Shown: in pieces, positions 1 through 8,318 of the stretch
Position numbering within the stretch: the first letter of the stretch is position 1
How the letters are laid out: every line of letters begins with the position of its first letter
The notes under the pieces: generated by a model
Databases searched by the model: none
What the model saw: the letters and a program-made list of their open reading frames with translations, nothing else
What the model was told of the DNA's origin: nothing
Program-made: the position numbers and the translations under genes
NCBI GenBank assembly: GCA_004366195.1
Contig: SIRV01000046.1
Span: 1 to 31,736, forward strand
Source of the DNA: Actinomycetota bacterium
GTDB lineage: Bacteria > Actinomycetota > UBA4738 > HRBIN12
Length of the DNA stretch: 31,736 nt
Reading direction: 5' to 3'

Positions 1-1
1 C

Positions 2-1069
2 TACTACGGCGGGTGCGCCTACGTGGACGTGGTGGAGACCCTCGCCGTGGAGCGCGCGAAGGCCCTGTTCGGGGCGGAGCACGCGAACGCCCAGCCCCAC
101 GCCGGGGCCCAGGCGAACATGGCCGTGTTCGGCGCCTTCCTCGAGCCGCGGTCGGACGACGCGGTCCTCGGGCTCGCGCTCCCCCACGGGGGGCACCTCA
201 CCCACGGCTCGCCGGTGAACGTGTCGGGGATGTGGTTCCGGTTCGTCGCCTACGAGGTGGACCCCAAGACCGAGCAGCTCGACATGGACCGGATCCGGGA
301 CCTCGCCCGGCAGCACCGCCCCAAGATCGTGCTCGCCGGCTACACCGCCTACCCCCGGACCATCGACTTCGCCGCGTTCCGCGAGATCGCGGACGAGGTC
401 GGCGCGCTGCTCTGGGTCGACGCCTCGCACTTCATCGGCCTGGTGGCGGGGGGCGTGTACCCGAGCCCGGTCCCGTACGCGGACGTCGTTACCTTCACGA
501 CCCACAAGACCCTCCGCGGGCCGCGCGGGGCGATGATCCTCTGCCGCGAGGAGCACGCCAAGGCCATCGACAAGGCCGTGTTCCCCATGATGCAGGGCGG
601 CCCCATCGAGAACGCCATCGCCGCGAAGGCGGTGGCCCTCAAGGAGGCCTCGACCCCGGCGTTCCGCGAGTACGCCGAACGCACCGTGCGGACGGCTCGG
701 GCGCTCGCGACCGCCCTCGCCGAGGAGGGTCTGCGGATCGTCTCCGGCGGGACGGACTCGCACCTCGCCCTGGCCGACCTCCGCCCCCTCGGCGTCGGTG
801 GGCGCGAGGCGGAGGCCGTCTGCGACGACGTCGGGATCTCGCTGAACAAGAACAGCATCCCCTTCGACCCCATGCCGCCGCTCGACCCCTCGGGGATCCG
901 GGTCGGCACCCCCGGTCCGGCCACCCTGGGGATGGACGAGGCGGAGATGAAGGAGATCGGGAGCATCATCGGGGAGGTCCTTCGCCATCCGAGGGACGAG
1001 GCCGTGCGCGCGAGCTGTCGCGAGCGGGTCGCCGCCCTCGCCGCGCGGTTCCCCGCCTACCCCGACTGA
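2..1069 (+). CDS. glyA: Serine hydroxymethyltransferase, 5'-truncated by window edge
   Basis: This PLP enzyme converts serine and tetrahydrofolate to glycine and 5,10-methylene-tetrahydrofolate in the cytosol, feeding one-carbon metabolism. The reading frame is open from base 2 and begins in the family motif YYGGCAYVDVVE, which is near residue 64 in E. coli GlyA, so about 63 N-terminal residues lie outside the window. Visible landmarks are HGGHLTHGSPVN, the cofactor-contacting VDASHFIGLVAGG (D and H conserved), and TTHKTLRGPRG, whose lysine (residue 169 of the visible part) should form the PLP Schiff base. FPMMQGGPIENAIAAKAVA and the C-terminal NKNSIPFDP and PSGIRVGTP segments follow. The 3' end is intact and wecA starts 21 bases later. 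The call is secure. Confidence 0.97.
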   Translation, partial: YYGGCAYVDVVETLAVERAKALFGAEHANAQPHAGAQANMAVFGAFLEPRSDDAVLGLALPHGGHLTHGSPVNVSGMWFRFVAYEVDPKTEQLDMDRIRDLARQHRPKIVLAGYTAYPRTIDFAAFREIADEVGALLWVDASHFIGLVAGGVYPSPVPYADVVTFTTHKTLRGPRGAMILCREEHAKAIDKAVFPMMQGGPIENAIAAKAVALKEASTPAFREYAERTVRTARALATALAEEGLRIVSGGTDSHLALADLRPLGVGGREAEAVCDDVGISLNKNSIPFDPMPPLDPSGIRVGTPGPATLGMDEAEMKEIGSIIGEVLRHPRDEAVRASCRERVAALAARFPAYPD

Positions 1070-1077
1070 ACCCGGGG

Positions 1078-1083
1078 TACCAT
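1078..1083 (+). promoter_or_regulatory. Possible -10 element of wecA (TACCAT)
   Basis: TACCAT fits the TAnnnT form of an actinobacterial -10 box. It ends 7 bases before the GTG start of wecA, so transcription would begin at or next to the start codon, giving a leaderless message. No convincing -35 was seen. The same 9-mer GTACCATCG lies in front of murA (15398-15406). Confidence 0.3.
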
Positions 1084-1090
1084 CGGGGGC

Positions 1091-2302
1091 GTGCTGCCGT
1101 ACCTGGTGGTCTTCGGGGTCAGCGCCGGGGTGACGTTCCTCGCGACCCCGCCGGTGCGGCGGCTGGCCGTGCGTCTCGGGTGGGTGGACCGGCCCTCGGA
1201 CCGCAAGGTCCACCCGAGGCCGACCCCCACGGCCGGCGGCCTCGCCATGTTCCTCGGGACGGCGGCGGCGCTCGGGGTGGCCGGCGCGCTCCCCGCGCTG
1301 GAACCGTTGCGCCGGGCGAGCTCGGAGCTCGAGGCCACCGCCCTGGCCGCCCTGGTCGTGGTGCTCGTGGGCCTGGTGGACGACGTTCGGGGGCTGTCCG
1401 CCGCGGGGAAGCTCGCCGGGCAGGTGCTCGCCGCGGGCCTCTTGGTCCTGGCCGGGGTGCAGCTCCTCTACTTCTACTTCCCCGGGCAGGGGGTGCTGTC
1501 GCTCTCCCCGGACCTCGCGGTGCCGCTCACGGTGCTCTGGGTGACGGCGATGGTGAACGCGGTGAACCTGATCGATGGACTGGACGGCCTGGCCGCCGGG
1601 ATGGTGGCGATCGGCGCGGTGTCCTTCTTCACGTACCTGGTCTTCGGGCCGACGGCCGGCGCCGAGCCCTCGAGCGCAGCCGTCCTGTCGGCCATCGCCG
1701 CGGGGGCCGCGCTCGGGTTCCTGCCCTGGAACACGCATCCGGCCCGGATCTTCATGGGGGACACCGGCTCCGGGCTGCTCGGGGTCCTCATGGCCGCGGC
1801 GACGATCGCCGGCGTCGGCCGGAACCCCTTCGGGCCCTCCGGCGGGGACGTGGCGGCGATCGCCATCCCCGTCGCCCTGCCCCTGCTCGTGCTGGCCATC
1901 CCCTTCCTCGACGTCCTGCTCGCCGTGGTCCGGCGGATGCGCCGGGGGATCGGCATCCACCACGCCGACAAGGACCACATCCACCATCGGCTGATGGACA
2001 TCGGGCACTCGCACCGCCAGGCCGTGCTGCTCATGTACCTGTGGAGCGCGCTCATCTCGGGGTGCGCGCTGGCCGTGGCCTTCATCGACGGCCGGGTGCT
2101 CGTGCTGGCGATCGTCGCCACGGCGGCCCTGCTCGCTGCCGTCCTCCCGAGGCTGTTGCGCGATCGGGCACCGCGGGGCAGCGACCTGCCGGTGCCCCGG
2201 AGCGGGGAGCGCGCGTCGGTCGATCGGCAGGCGCCGCAAGCAGAAGGGGCCGAGCCGGTGCCCCGATCGGGCGCCGCGAGAGGCGGGACCGCCGCGGGGT
2301 GA
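1091..2302 (+). CDS. wecA: Undecaprenyl-phosphate GlcNAc-1-phosphate transferase (WecA/MraY family)
   Basis: This polytopic membrane enzyme (403 aa) transfers a sugar-1-phosphate, usually GlcNAc-1-P, from a UDP-sugar to undecaprenyl phosphate. It starts lipid-linked synthesis of cell-wall or surface polymers. Family motifs are all present: DRPSDRKVHPRPTPTAGG (33-50), the Mg-binding DD at 97-98 (LVDDVRG), NLIDGLDG (159-166), FMGDTGSG (221-228) and the nucleotide-site HIHHRL (296-301), between about ten hydrophobic segments. The last 50 residues are polar and low-complexity and not part of the core. The start is the GTG at 1091. In mycobacteria the homologue (rfe) directly precedes the ATP synthase operon; here a transporter cassette intervenes. 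The acceptor sugar cannot be read from sequence. Confidence 0.93.
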   Translation: MLPYLVVFGVSAGVTFLATPPVRRLAVRLGWVDRPSDRKVHPRPTPTAGGLAMFLGTAAALGVAGALPALEPLRRASSELEATALAALVVVLVGLVDDVRGLSAAGKLAGQVLAAGLLVLAGVQLLYFYFPGQGVLSLSPDLAVPLTVLWVTAMVNAVNLIDGLDGLAAGMVAIGAVSFFTYLVFGPTAGAEPSSAAVLSAIAAGAALGFLPWNTHPARIFMGDTGSGLLGVLMAAATIAGVGRNPFGPSGGDVAAIAIPVALPLLVLAIPFLDVLLAVVRRMRRGIGIHHADKDHIHHRLMDIGHSHRQAVLLMYLWSALISGCALAVAFIDGRVLVLAIVATAALLAAVLPRLLRDRAPRGSDLPVPRSGERASVDRQAPQAEGAEPVPRSGAARGGTAAG

Positions 2303-2454
2303 GGGCCTCCTGGGGATCCGCCGTCCGGCACCTTGTCCGAGAGCCGCCCATCTCGTACCGTACTCCAGCCCGTACAAGTGAACGGGCGGGCCCACTGCCT
2401 GCGGGAGGTCGCCTCCGGGGTCCGGCTCGGGTGATGATGCGGCGCCCTGTGGGG

Positions 2455-2460
2455 CATAAT
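2455..2460 (+). promoter_or_regulatory. Possible -10 element of the pot operon (CATAAT)
   Basis: CATAAT differs from TATAAT at one base and lies 35 bases before the potA start, inside the 193-base wecA-potA gap. No strong -35 hexamer is seen at 16-18 bases upstream. The rest of this gap holds only a weak GGAGG-tcg-CCTCC hairpin near 2403-2415 and no gene. Confidence 0.25.
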
Positions 2461-2495
2461 CCCGCCTGAACGACGTTCAAACGAAGGGGTTCCAG

Positions 2496-3620
2496 GTGCC
2501 GGAAGTCGACGTTCGGCTCGACCGGGTGACGAAGGACTTCGGGGAGACCGTCGCGGTGGACGACGTCTCCCTCGACATCCCCGAGGGGGAGTTCTTCAGC
2601 CTGCTCGGGCCCTCGGGCTGCGGGAAGACCACGACGCTGCGGATGATCGGCGGGTTCGAGGAGCCGACCCGCGGCACGATCTACCTGAAGGGTCGGGATG
2701 TGACGGACCTCCCGCCCTACAAGCGGGACGTGAACACCGTCTTCCAGTCCTACGCGCTGTTCCCCCACCTCAACGTGTACGAGAACATCGCGTTCGGGCT
2801 GCGGCGGCGGAAGGTCCCCAAGGACGAGATCGACCAGCGGGTCAAGGAGGTCATGAAGCTCGTCGATCTCGTCGGGTTCGAGAAGCGGCGGCCCTCCCAG
2901 ATGTCGGGGGGTCAGCAGCAGCGGGTGGCGCTCGCACGGGCCCTGGTGAACCGCCCGAAGGTCCTCCTGCTCGACGAGCCCCTCGGCGCGCTCGACCTGA
3001 AGCTGCGGAAGCAGATGCAGCTCGAGCTGAAGCGGATCCAGTCCGAGGTCGGCATCACGTTCATCTACGTGACGCACGACCAGGAGGAGGCCATGACGAT
3101 GTCCGACCGCCTGGCGGTCATGCGGGCGGGGAAGATCGAGCAGATCGGGCCGCCGGAGGAGGTCTACGAGAACCCCCAGACGGAGTTCGTCGCCAGCTTC
3201 CTCGGCGCGTCCAACCTGCTCGAGGGCGAGCTCAAGGAGTCGGCGAACGGGGTCGCCACGGTCCTCGCCATCGGGGGCACGGTGGTCCACCTCCCCGCGG
3301 AACGGGCGCCGTTCCGCGTGGGGACGCGGGTGAAGGTCGGGGTGCGGCCAGAGAAGGTCCACATCGCCGTGGACGACGGCACGGAGCCACCGCCTGGCTT
3401 CAACAGCGTGACGGGCATCCTGCGCATGTCCACCTACATCGGCGTGAGCCACCAGTACAAGGTCGAGGGTCCGGGCGGCCACACCCTCACGGTGTGGGTG
3501 CAGAACCTGGGCGATACGCCGCCGCCCCACCCCGGCGACCGGGTGCGGCTCGCGTGGCGTTGGGAGCACACCTTCGCCGTGCTCCCGCAGGAGGGGCTGG
3601 TCCTGGAGGAGGAGGAGTAG
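2496..3620 (+). CDS. potA: Spermidine/putrescine-type ABC transporter ATP-binding protein
   Basis: This cytoplasmic ATPase (374 aa) should power uptake by the PotB/PotC permeases. It has Walker A GPSGCGKTT (38-46), a Q-loop in TVFQSYALFPH, the signature MSGGQQQRVALARAL, Walker B VLLLDEPLGALD and the switch histidine in YVTHDQEEAM. A C-terminal TOBE regulatory domain (about residues 275-365) is typical of the PotA/MalK branch. The GTG start at 2496 has an AAGGGG ribosome-binding site 7 bases upstream. The stop is immediately followed by the potD ATG at 3621. It is the first gene of potA-potD-potB-potC-potD. Substrate is assigned by family and neighbours; other cationic amines are possible. Confidence 0.93.
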   Translation: MPEVDVRLDRVTKDFGETVAVDDVSLDIPEGEFFSLLGPSGCGKTTTLRMIGGFEEPTRGTIYLKGRDVTDLPPYKRDVNTVFQSYALFPHLNVYENIAFGLRRRKVPKDEIDQRVKEVMKLVDLVGFEKRRPSQMSGGQQQRVALARALVNRPKVLLLDEPLGALDLKLRKQMQLELKRIQSEVGITFIYVTHDQEEAMTMSDRLAVMRAGKIEQIGPPEEVYENPQTEFVASFLGASNLLEGELKESANGVATVLAIGGTVVHLPAERAPFRVGTRVKVGVRPEKVHIAVDDGTEPPPGFNSVTGILRMSTYIGVSHQYKVEGPGGHTLTVWVQNLGDTPPPHPGDRVRLAWRWEHTFAVLPQEGLVLEEEE

Positions 3621-4931
3621 ATGAGCGAGCGCGAGGAGCGTGCCCGGGTCGACGGGATGCTGCAAGAGGCCCTGCGAGCTCGGCTGTCCCGCCGGTCGGT
3701 GCTCCGGGGCGCCGGGGTGGGGGCGGCCGGGCTGAGCCTGTCCTCCCTCCTGGCGGCCTGCGGGGGCGGTGGCCCGGGTGGAGAGGACGGCGAGGGCAAG
3801 CCGAACCCGTCCGAGATCTTCGGCCAGGAGCCGGGTCCCGTCGTGAACTTCGCCAACTGGCCGCTCTACCTGGACCAGGCGAAGGATAAGGAGGGGAACG
3901 TCTACTACCCCTCGCTGAAGCTCTTCACCAAGAAGACCGGGATCGAGGTCAACTACGAGACCGTGATCCAGTCCAACGAGGAGTTCTTCGGCAAGATCCA
4001 GCCCCAGCTCGCGGCGGGCGACCCCACCGGGTGGGACATCATCGTCATCACGAACGGACGGCAGTTCAACATCCTGAAGGCGAACGGCTGGGTCTACGAG
4101 CTCGACCCCACGCGCCGCCCGAACTTCGAGGCCAACGCGACGCCGTTCGCCCGGGACCCGGCCTACGACCCGGGCAACAAGGTCTCGATGCCCTGGCAGG
4201 GAGGCTTCACCGGCATCTGGTACGACGTGAACAAGACGAACGGGCCCATCACGAAGCTCGACGACCTGGCCAACCCCGACAAGGTCGGGCGGAACAGCGT
4301 GGGGATGCTCACGGCGGACATGCCGGACTTCGTGATGATCAACCTCGGCATCGACCCCGCGACCTCCGGGCCGGAGGAGTGGAAGGAGGCCGCGAAGTGG
4401 CTCATGATGCAGCGTGAGTCCGGCACGGTTCGCCAGTACTACGACCAGGGCTACGTGGACGACATGACGGCGGGGAACCTGACGGCCGGGATGGGCTGGT
4501 CGGGGGACGTCGTCTACTACAAGCTCTGGGCCGGGTACTCCAACCTGGAGTTCGTCGTCCCGCAGCCGGGGGAGGGCGGTCTGCTTCTCTGGCAGGACAA
4601 CATGATGGTGCCGGTCGGCGCGGAGAACCCCGCCGGGGCCCTCATGGTGATGGACTGGTATTACCAGCCGAAGATCGCGGCCATGGTGACGGAGTGGGTC
4701 CTGTACCTCTCGCCCTGCAAGGGGGTCCGCGAGGTGATCCTGAAGGACGCCGAGCAGGCGCTGGAGGACGGGTACAAGGGCTACGCGAACAAGCTCTACC
4801 AGACGGCCGAGGCCGAGGTCGCGTTCCCGAGCGACGAGACCCTGAACCTGGCCAAGTTCGGGACGAACATCACCACCGACGAGCAGGCGCAGGAGTGGGA
4901 CGCCATCTTCCTGCCGATCTCCCAGCAGTAG
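3621..4931 (+). CDS. potD: Polyamine-type ABC transporter substrate-binding lipoprotein (copy 1)
   Basis: This is an extracytoplasmic solute-binding protein (436 aa). The N-terminus has a twin-arginine-like SRRSVLRG (23-30), a hydrophobic stretch and lipobox LAAC with C47 as the likely lipidated cysteine, so it is probably a membrane-anchored Tat lipoprotein. The mature part has the PotD-family layout: VVNFANWPLYLD, then PTGWDIIVITNG, then MPWQGGFTGIWYD, then MGWSGDVVYYKLWAG and LLLWQDNMMVP. It starts on the base after the potA stop, so the two are probably translated together. A second, clearly related copy lies downstream of potC. Polyamine binding is inferred from family; ligand residues were not aligned. 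Confidence 0.9.
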   Translation: MSEREERARVDGMLQEALRARLSRRSVLRGAGVGAAGLSLSSLLAACGGGGPGGEDGEGKPNPSEIFGQEPGPVVNFANWPLYLDQAKDKEGNVYYPSLKLFTKKTGIEVNYETVIQSNEEFFGKIQPQLAAGDPTGWDIIVITNGRQFNILKANGWVYELDPTRRPNFEANATPFARDPAYDPGNKVSMPWQGGFTGIWYDVNKTNGPITKLDDLANPDKVGRNSVGMLTADMPDFVMINLGIDPATSGPEEWKEAAKWLMMQRESGTVRQYYDQGYVDDMTAGNLTAGMGWSGDVVYYKLWAGYSNLEFVVPQPGEGGLLLWQDNMMVPVGAENPAGALMVMDWYYQPKIAAMVTEWVLYLSPCKGVREVILKDAEQALEDGYKGYANKLYQTAEAEVAFPSDETLNLAKFGTNITTDEQAQEWDAIFLPISQQ

Positions 4932-4938
4932 CGGAACC

Positions 4939-5853
4939 GTGGCCACCGGGACCGAGGAACGGGTGAGCGCGGCTCCCGCGCGTCGCGGCGCCTACGCCCG
5001 GCACCGCCGGACGGTGCCCTACTGGCTGACGGCGCCCGCGGGCCTGTACCTCCTGGTGTTCCTGGTGCTGCCCATGGTGATCCTGGTGTACACGTCGCTC
5101 CAGAGCGGCGGGCTCTTCGGGGGCCTGCGGTTCTCGTGGGCCTGGGAGAACTACACGGACGGGATCCTGCAGTACAAGACCCAGTTCCTGCGCTCCATCG
5201 TCATCTCCGGGATCGTGACGGTGGCCTGTCTGCTCCTCGCGTATCCCATGACCTACTGGATCGCCTTCTACGGCCAGCGGTGGAAGTCCTCGATCCTCCT
5301 GCTGATCCTGGTCCCGTTCTTCGTGTCCTTCGTCATCAGGACCGTTCAGTGGCGGTTCATGCTCGGCGACAATGGGCTGATCTTCGGGCCGCTCAAGTCC
5401 CTGGGGCTCCTGCCCCAGGGGTTCCGCGTCCTCGCGACACCGTTCGCCGTGGTCGCCGGGATCACGTACAACTACCTGCCGTTCACGGCGCTGCCCCTCT
5501 ACGTGGCGTTGGAGCGGATCGACAAGAGCCTCGTGGAGGCGGCGAAGGATCTGTACGCCTCGAAGTGGCAGGCGTTCCGCCGGGTCGTCTGGCCGCTCTC
5601 GCTGCCGGGTGTGTTCGCGGCGTTCCTGCTCACCTTCGTGCCGGCCACCGGCGACTACGTGAACGCGGCCGTCCTCGGTGGCCCCGGGACGCGGATGATC
5701 GGGAACATCATCCAGGAGACGTTCCTGCACTCGGTGAACTACCCGCTCGCGGCGGCCCTCTCCGTGGTCCTCATGGTGGCGATGCTGATCCTGGCCTCGA
5801 TCTACGCGCGGGTCCTGGGGACCGAGGACGAGACCCTCACGGCGGCGATCTGA
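4939..5853 (+). CDS. potB: Polyamine-type ABC transporter permease PotB
   Basis: This is an inner-membrane permease (304 aa) with about six transmembrane segments, the first at LTAPAGLYLLVFLVLPMVIL. The cytoplasmic EAA loop that docks the ATPase is visible as VEAAKDLYASKWQAFRRVVW followed by PLSLPG. LTFVPATGDYVNAAVLGG is typical of PotB/PotH permeases. The GTG at 4939 is 7 bases after the potD stop, and potC starts one base after this stop. It should pair with PotC to form the channel for both PotD copies. Confidence 0.92.
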   Translation: MATGTEERVSAAPARRGAYARHRRTVPYWLTAPAGLYLLVFLVLPMVILVYTSLQSGGLFGGLRFSWAWENYTDGILQYKTQFLRSIVISGIVTVACLLLAYPMTYWIAFYGQRWKSSILLLILVPFFVSFVIRTVQWRFMLGDNGLIFGPLKSLGLLPQGFRVLATPFAVVAGITYNYLPFTALPLYVALERIDKSLVEAAKDLYASKWQAFRRVVWPLSLPGVFAAFLLTFVPATGDYVNAAVLGGPGTRMIGNIIQETFLHSVNYPLAAALSVVLMVAMLILASIYARVLGTEDETLTAAI

Positions 5854-5854
5854 C

Positions 5855-6739
5855 ATGGGCGCGACGACGTTGACCACACGGGCCGACGAGACCGGTCTCG
5901 CGCCGCTCCACCGGCCGAACAAGCGGTGGACCCGGTTCATCCTGCCCGGGTTCACCTGGCTCATGATCGTGTACCTGGCGTCCCCGATCTTCGTGATGAT
6001 CCTGTACTCGTTCAACGACGTCCCCGTGGTCCCCGTGAAACAGACGCCGAAGTTCTGGGGCTTCACGCTGCGGTGGTGGCGGGATCCGTTCGGCGTTCCG
6101 GGGATGCCGGAGGCGGTCCGCCTCTCGCTGGAGATCGCGCCGCTGTCGGCGCTGGTGGCGACGACGCTCGGAGCCCTGCTCGGGCTGGCGCTCGGGCGGT
6201 ATCGGTTCCGAGGCAAGGGGCCGATGAACTTCCTGATCTTCATCGCCATCGCGGTGCCGGAGATCGTGCTGGGCTCCTCGCTCCTGTCCCTGTTCATCAC
6301 GTGGCCGGACGTGCCGGTCCTCGGGTCGTTCGCGCCCGGGCTGGGGTTCACCACCATCCTCCTTTCCCACATCGGCTTCAGCGTCGCGTTCGTGGCGGTG
6401 ACGGTCCGGGCCCGGGTGCAGACCCTGGATCGCTCGCTGGAGGACGCGGCGCAGGACCTGTTCGCCGACCCCGTGACGACCTTCTTCAAGGTGACGCTGC
6501 CGCTCATCGCGCCGTCCATCCTGGCGGGGTTCCTGCTCGCCTTCGTGCTGTCGCTCGACGACTTCGTGATCACGAACTTCGTCTCCGGGGCCAGCGCGAC
6601 CTTCCCCATCTTCGTGTACGGGGCAACCCGGATCGGCCTTCCGCCGCACGTGAACGTGATCGGAACCATGCTGTTCGCCGCAGGGGTGCTGGCGGCGGTG
6701 GCGAACCTCGCGATCCAGAGCTGGCGCGCTCGGAGATGA
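5855..6739 (+). CDS. potC: Polyamine-type ABC transporter permease PotC
   Basis: This is the second inner-membrane permease (294 aa), with about six hydrophobic segments. An EAA loop is visible as LEDAAQDLFADPVTTFFKV followed by TLPLIAP. The SLDDFVITNFVSG segment near the C-terminus is a hallmark of the PotC/PotI group. The stop overlaps the start of the second potD by four bases (ATGA, 6736-6739), implying translational coupling. It pairs with PotB. Confidence 0.93.
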   Translation: MGATTLTTRADETGLAPLHRPNKRWTRFILPGFTWLMIVYLASPIFVMILYSFNDVPVVPVKQTPKFWGFTLRWWRDPFGVPGMPEAVRLSLEIAPLSALVATTLGALLGLALGRYRFRGKGPMNFLIFIAIAVPEIVLGSSLLSLFITWPDVPVLGSFAPGLGFTTILLSHIGFSVAFVAVTVRARVQTLDRSLEDAAQDLFADPVTTFFKVTLPLIAPSILAGFLLAFVLSLDDFVITNFVSGASATFPIFVYGATRIGLPPHVNVIGTMLFAAGVLAAVANLAIQSWRARR

Positions 6740-7953
6740 GCATCCGGCTGTCCCGCCGCGACCTCCTCCGTCGGGCGGGCGCCGGCGTCGCGGCCATCGC
6801 CCTCGGCGGGGTCGCGGCCGCGTGCGGGAGGCGGGAGTCGGGGGCGCGGGAGCCCTCGTTCCGGGATCCGCCGTCGGGGGTCCTGAACTTCGCGAACTGG
6901 CCGCTCTACATCGACATGGAGCGACGCAAGGATGGCTCCCGGTACAGCCCCTCGCTCGTCGCCTTCGAGGCCGAGACCGGCATCCACGTGAACTACCGGG
7001 AGGTGATCCGGGAGAGCGACTGGTTCTACCAGCGGATCGAGCCGTACCTCGCGGCCGGGCTGCCGACCGGCTGGGACCTCATGGTGATCACCAACGGGCT
7101 CACGCTCACGAAGCTGAAGGAGCATGGGTACCTGGTCGAGCTCCCGGCGGACCTGCGGCCGAACTTCGACGCGTACGCGGGGGAGTTCGTGCGGGACCCC
7201 GCCTACGACCCCGGGAACCGGTACACGATGGCCTGGCAGTCGGGGATCACCGGCATCGCCTACGACCCCGAGGCGACCGGGGGGCCGATCACCTCGCTGC
7301 GGGCCCTCTTCGATCCGGCGTACCGGGGCAGGGTGGGGATGTTCGGCGACATCGTGGACATGCCGAACCTCGCCCTGCTGGCCCTCGGGGTCGCTCCGGA
7401 GACCTCGACGGAAGCGGACTGGCGTGCCGCGGCCGACCTCCTGATCGAGCAGCGCGACTCCGGCATCCTCGCCGGGTACTACCAGCAGACCTACATCGCC
7501 GCGCTCCGCCGTGGGGACCTCGCCATCACCATGGCCTGGTCGGGGGACATGTTCGCCGCCAAGTCGCTCGGCAAGATCCCCGACCGGATCGAGTTCGTGG
7601 TGCCGGAGGAGGGTGCGCTGCTCTGGACCGACAACATGTGCGTCCCGCAGGGGGCGCGACACCTCGCGGACGCGATCACGTTCATGGATTGGGTCTACCA
7701 GCCGGACGCGGCGGCGCAGATCGCCCAGTTCGTGAACTACATCACGCCCGTGCCCGAAGCGAGGCGGGTGCTGGAACGGATGGCCGATCGGGCCGAGGAC
7801 CCGGAGGAGGCCGAGCGCCTCCGGGGGGTCGCCGAGAGCGAGCTGGTCTTCCCCAGCGACACGAGCAACCTCCACACGTACCGGGAGCTCCCGACCGAGG
7901 ACGAGGCCGCCGCCTGGGAGTCGATCTTCCGGCCCATCTACGCGAGGGAGTGA
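6736..7953 (+). CDS. potD: Polyamine-type ABC transporter substrate-binding lipoprotein (copy 2)
   Basis: This is a paralogue (405 aa) of the binding protein at 3621-4931. It carries its own twin-arginine-like SRRDLLRR (6-13) and lipobox-like VAAAC with C30 as the likely lipid anchor. It shares the successive blocks LNFANWPLY, LPTGWDLMVITNG, RDPAYDPGN, MAWQSGITGIAYD, MAWSGDMFAAKSLG and LLWTDNMCVP, so it arose by duplication of the same gene, but it has diverged along its whole length. It starts at the ATGA overlap with potC. One ATPase and one permease pair serve two receptors, so the copies may differ in affinity or ligand. No transporter gene follows; the next gene belongs to the ATP synthase operon. 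Confidence 0.9.
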   Translation: MSIRLSRRDLLRRAGAGVAAIALGGVAAACGRRESGAREPSFRDPPSGVLNFANWPLYIDMERRKDGSRYSPSLVAFEAETGIHVNYREVIRESDWFYQRIEPYLAAGLPTGWDLMVITNGLTLTKLKEHGYLVELPADLRPNFDAYAGEFVRDPAYDPGNRYTMAWQSGITGIAYDPEATGGPITSLRALFDPAYRGRVGMFGDIVDMPNLALLALGVAPETSTEADWRAAADLLIEQRDSGILAGYYQQTYIAALRRGDLAITMAWSGDMFAAKSLGKIPDRIEFVVPEEGALLWTDNMCVPQGARHLADAITFMDWVYQPDAAAQIAQFVNYITPVPEARRVLERMADRAEDPEEAERLRGVAESELVFPSDTSNLHTYRELPTEDEAAAWESIFRPIYARE

Positions 7954-7973
7954 GCCGCGGCAGCCTCGAGGGC

Positions 7974-7993
7974 CTCGTGAATCCTTTCACGAG
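7974..7993 (+). terminator. Hairpin after the pot operon
   Basis: A perfect 8-bp stem (CTCGTGAA / TTCACGAG) with a TCCT loop begins 20 bases after the last pot stop and ends 57 bases before the atp -35 box. There is no U-run, so it is either a weak or factor-assisted terminator or another small regulatory hairpin. Its position between two operons favours termination. Confidence 0.4.
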
Positions 7994-8049
7994 CTCTCCG
8001 GCGGTGCGAGTAAACCGGTGTCTACCTGCGGAAATGCAACGAGCTCCCT

Positions 8050-8079
8050 TTGACGTCGCTCCGCGGCCGCGGCTATACT
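8050..8079 (+). promoter_or_regulatory. Main promoter of the ATP synthase operon
   Basis: TTGACG (8050-8055) and TATACT (8074-8079) are separated by 18 bases, a near-consensus housekeeping sigma factor promoter and one of the two clearest in the window. The expected transcription start, about 7 bases past the -10, is only a few bases before the ATG at 8090, so the first message is close to leaderless. No start codon or ribosome-binding site lies between. Confidence 0.6.
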
Positions 8080-8089
8080 GCGCGGGCCC

Positions 8090-8302
8090 ATGGCCGGTGG
8101 ACTCGGGGAAGGTTGGAGCGGGGCCGGCGCGGCGTGGGCGATCACGGGGACGCTCATCTCGGGCCTCCTCGTCTGGGGTGGGGTCGGGTACCTCCTCGAC
8201 CGGTGGGCAGGGTTCCACTGGCTGTTCCTCCCGATCGGCCTGATCGTGGGGATGGGGGGCGCGATCGCCATCGTCTACCTGAGGTATGGCAGGGATCGCT
8301 GA
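8090..8302 (+). CDS. AtpZ/AtpI-family small membrane protein at head of atp operon
   Basis: This 70-aa protein has two transmembrane helices (about residues 15-35 and 43-64) joined by YLLDRWAGFHWLF. The pattern fits the AtpZ/AtpI family of ATP-synthase-associated proteins, linked in other bacteria to assembly of the c-ring or to Mg/Ca transport. It is the first gene after the promoter at 8050-8079. The following gene begins just past this stop, or overlaps it if its upstream ATG is used. The assignment rests on size, topology and position rather than a catalytic motif. Confidence 0.75.
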   Translation: MAGGLGEGWSGAGAAWAITGTLISGLLVWGGVGYLLDRWAGFHWLFLPIGLIVGMGGAIAIVYLRYGRDR

Positions 8303-8318
8303 TCGACCGGAGCGGGAG

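Noticed and set aside
2403..2415. Terminator after wecA
   Set aside because: Only a 5-bp GGAGG/CCTCC stem with a 3-base loop and no following U-run; too weak to annotate.
4870..7875. Very long minus-strand open frame opposite the pot genes (about 1000 codons), and similar ones at 2082-4946 and 17873-20200
   Set aside because: Low-complexity R/P/G/A/E/H-rich translations with no domain motif, exactly opposite genes with clear family motifs. These are the usual antisense shadows of high-GC coding sequence.
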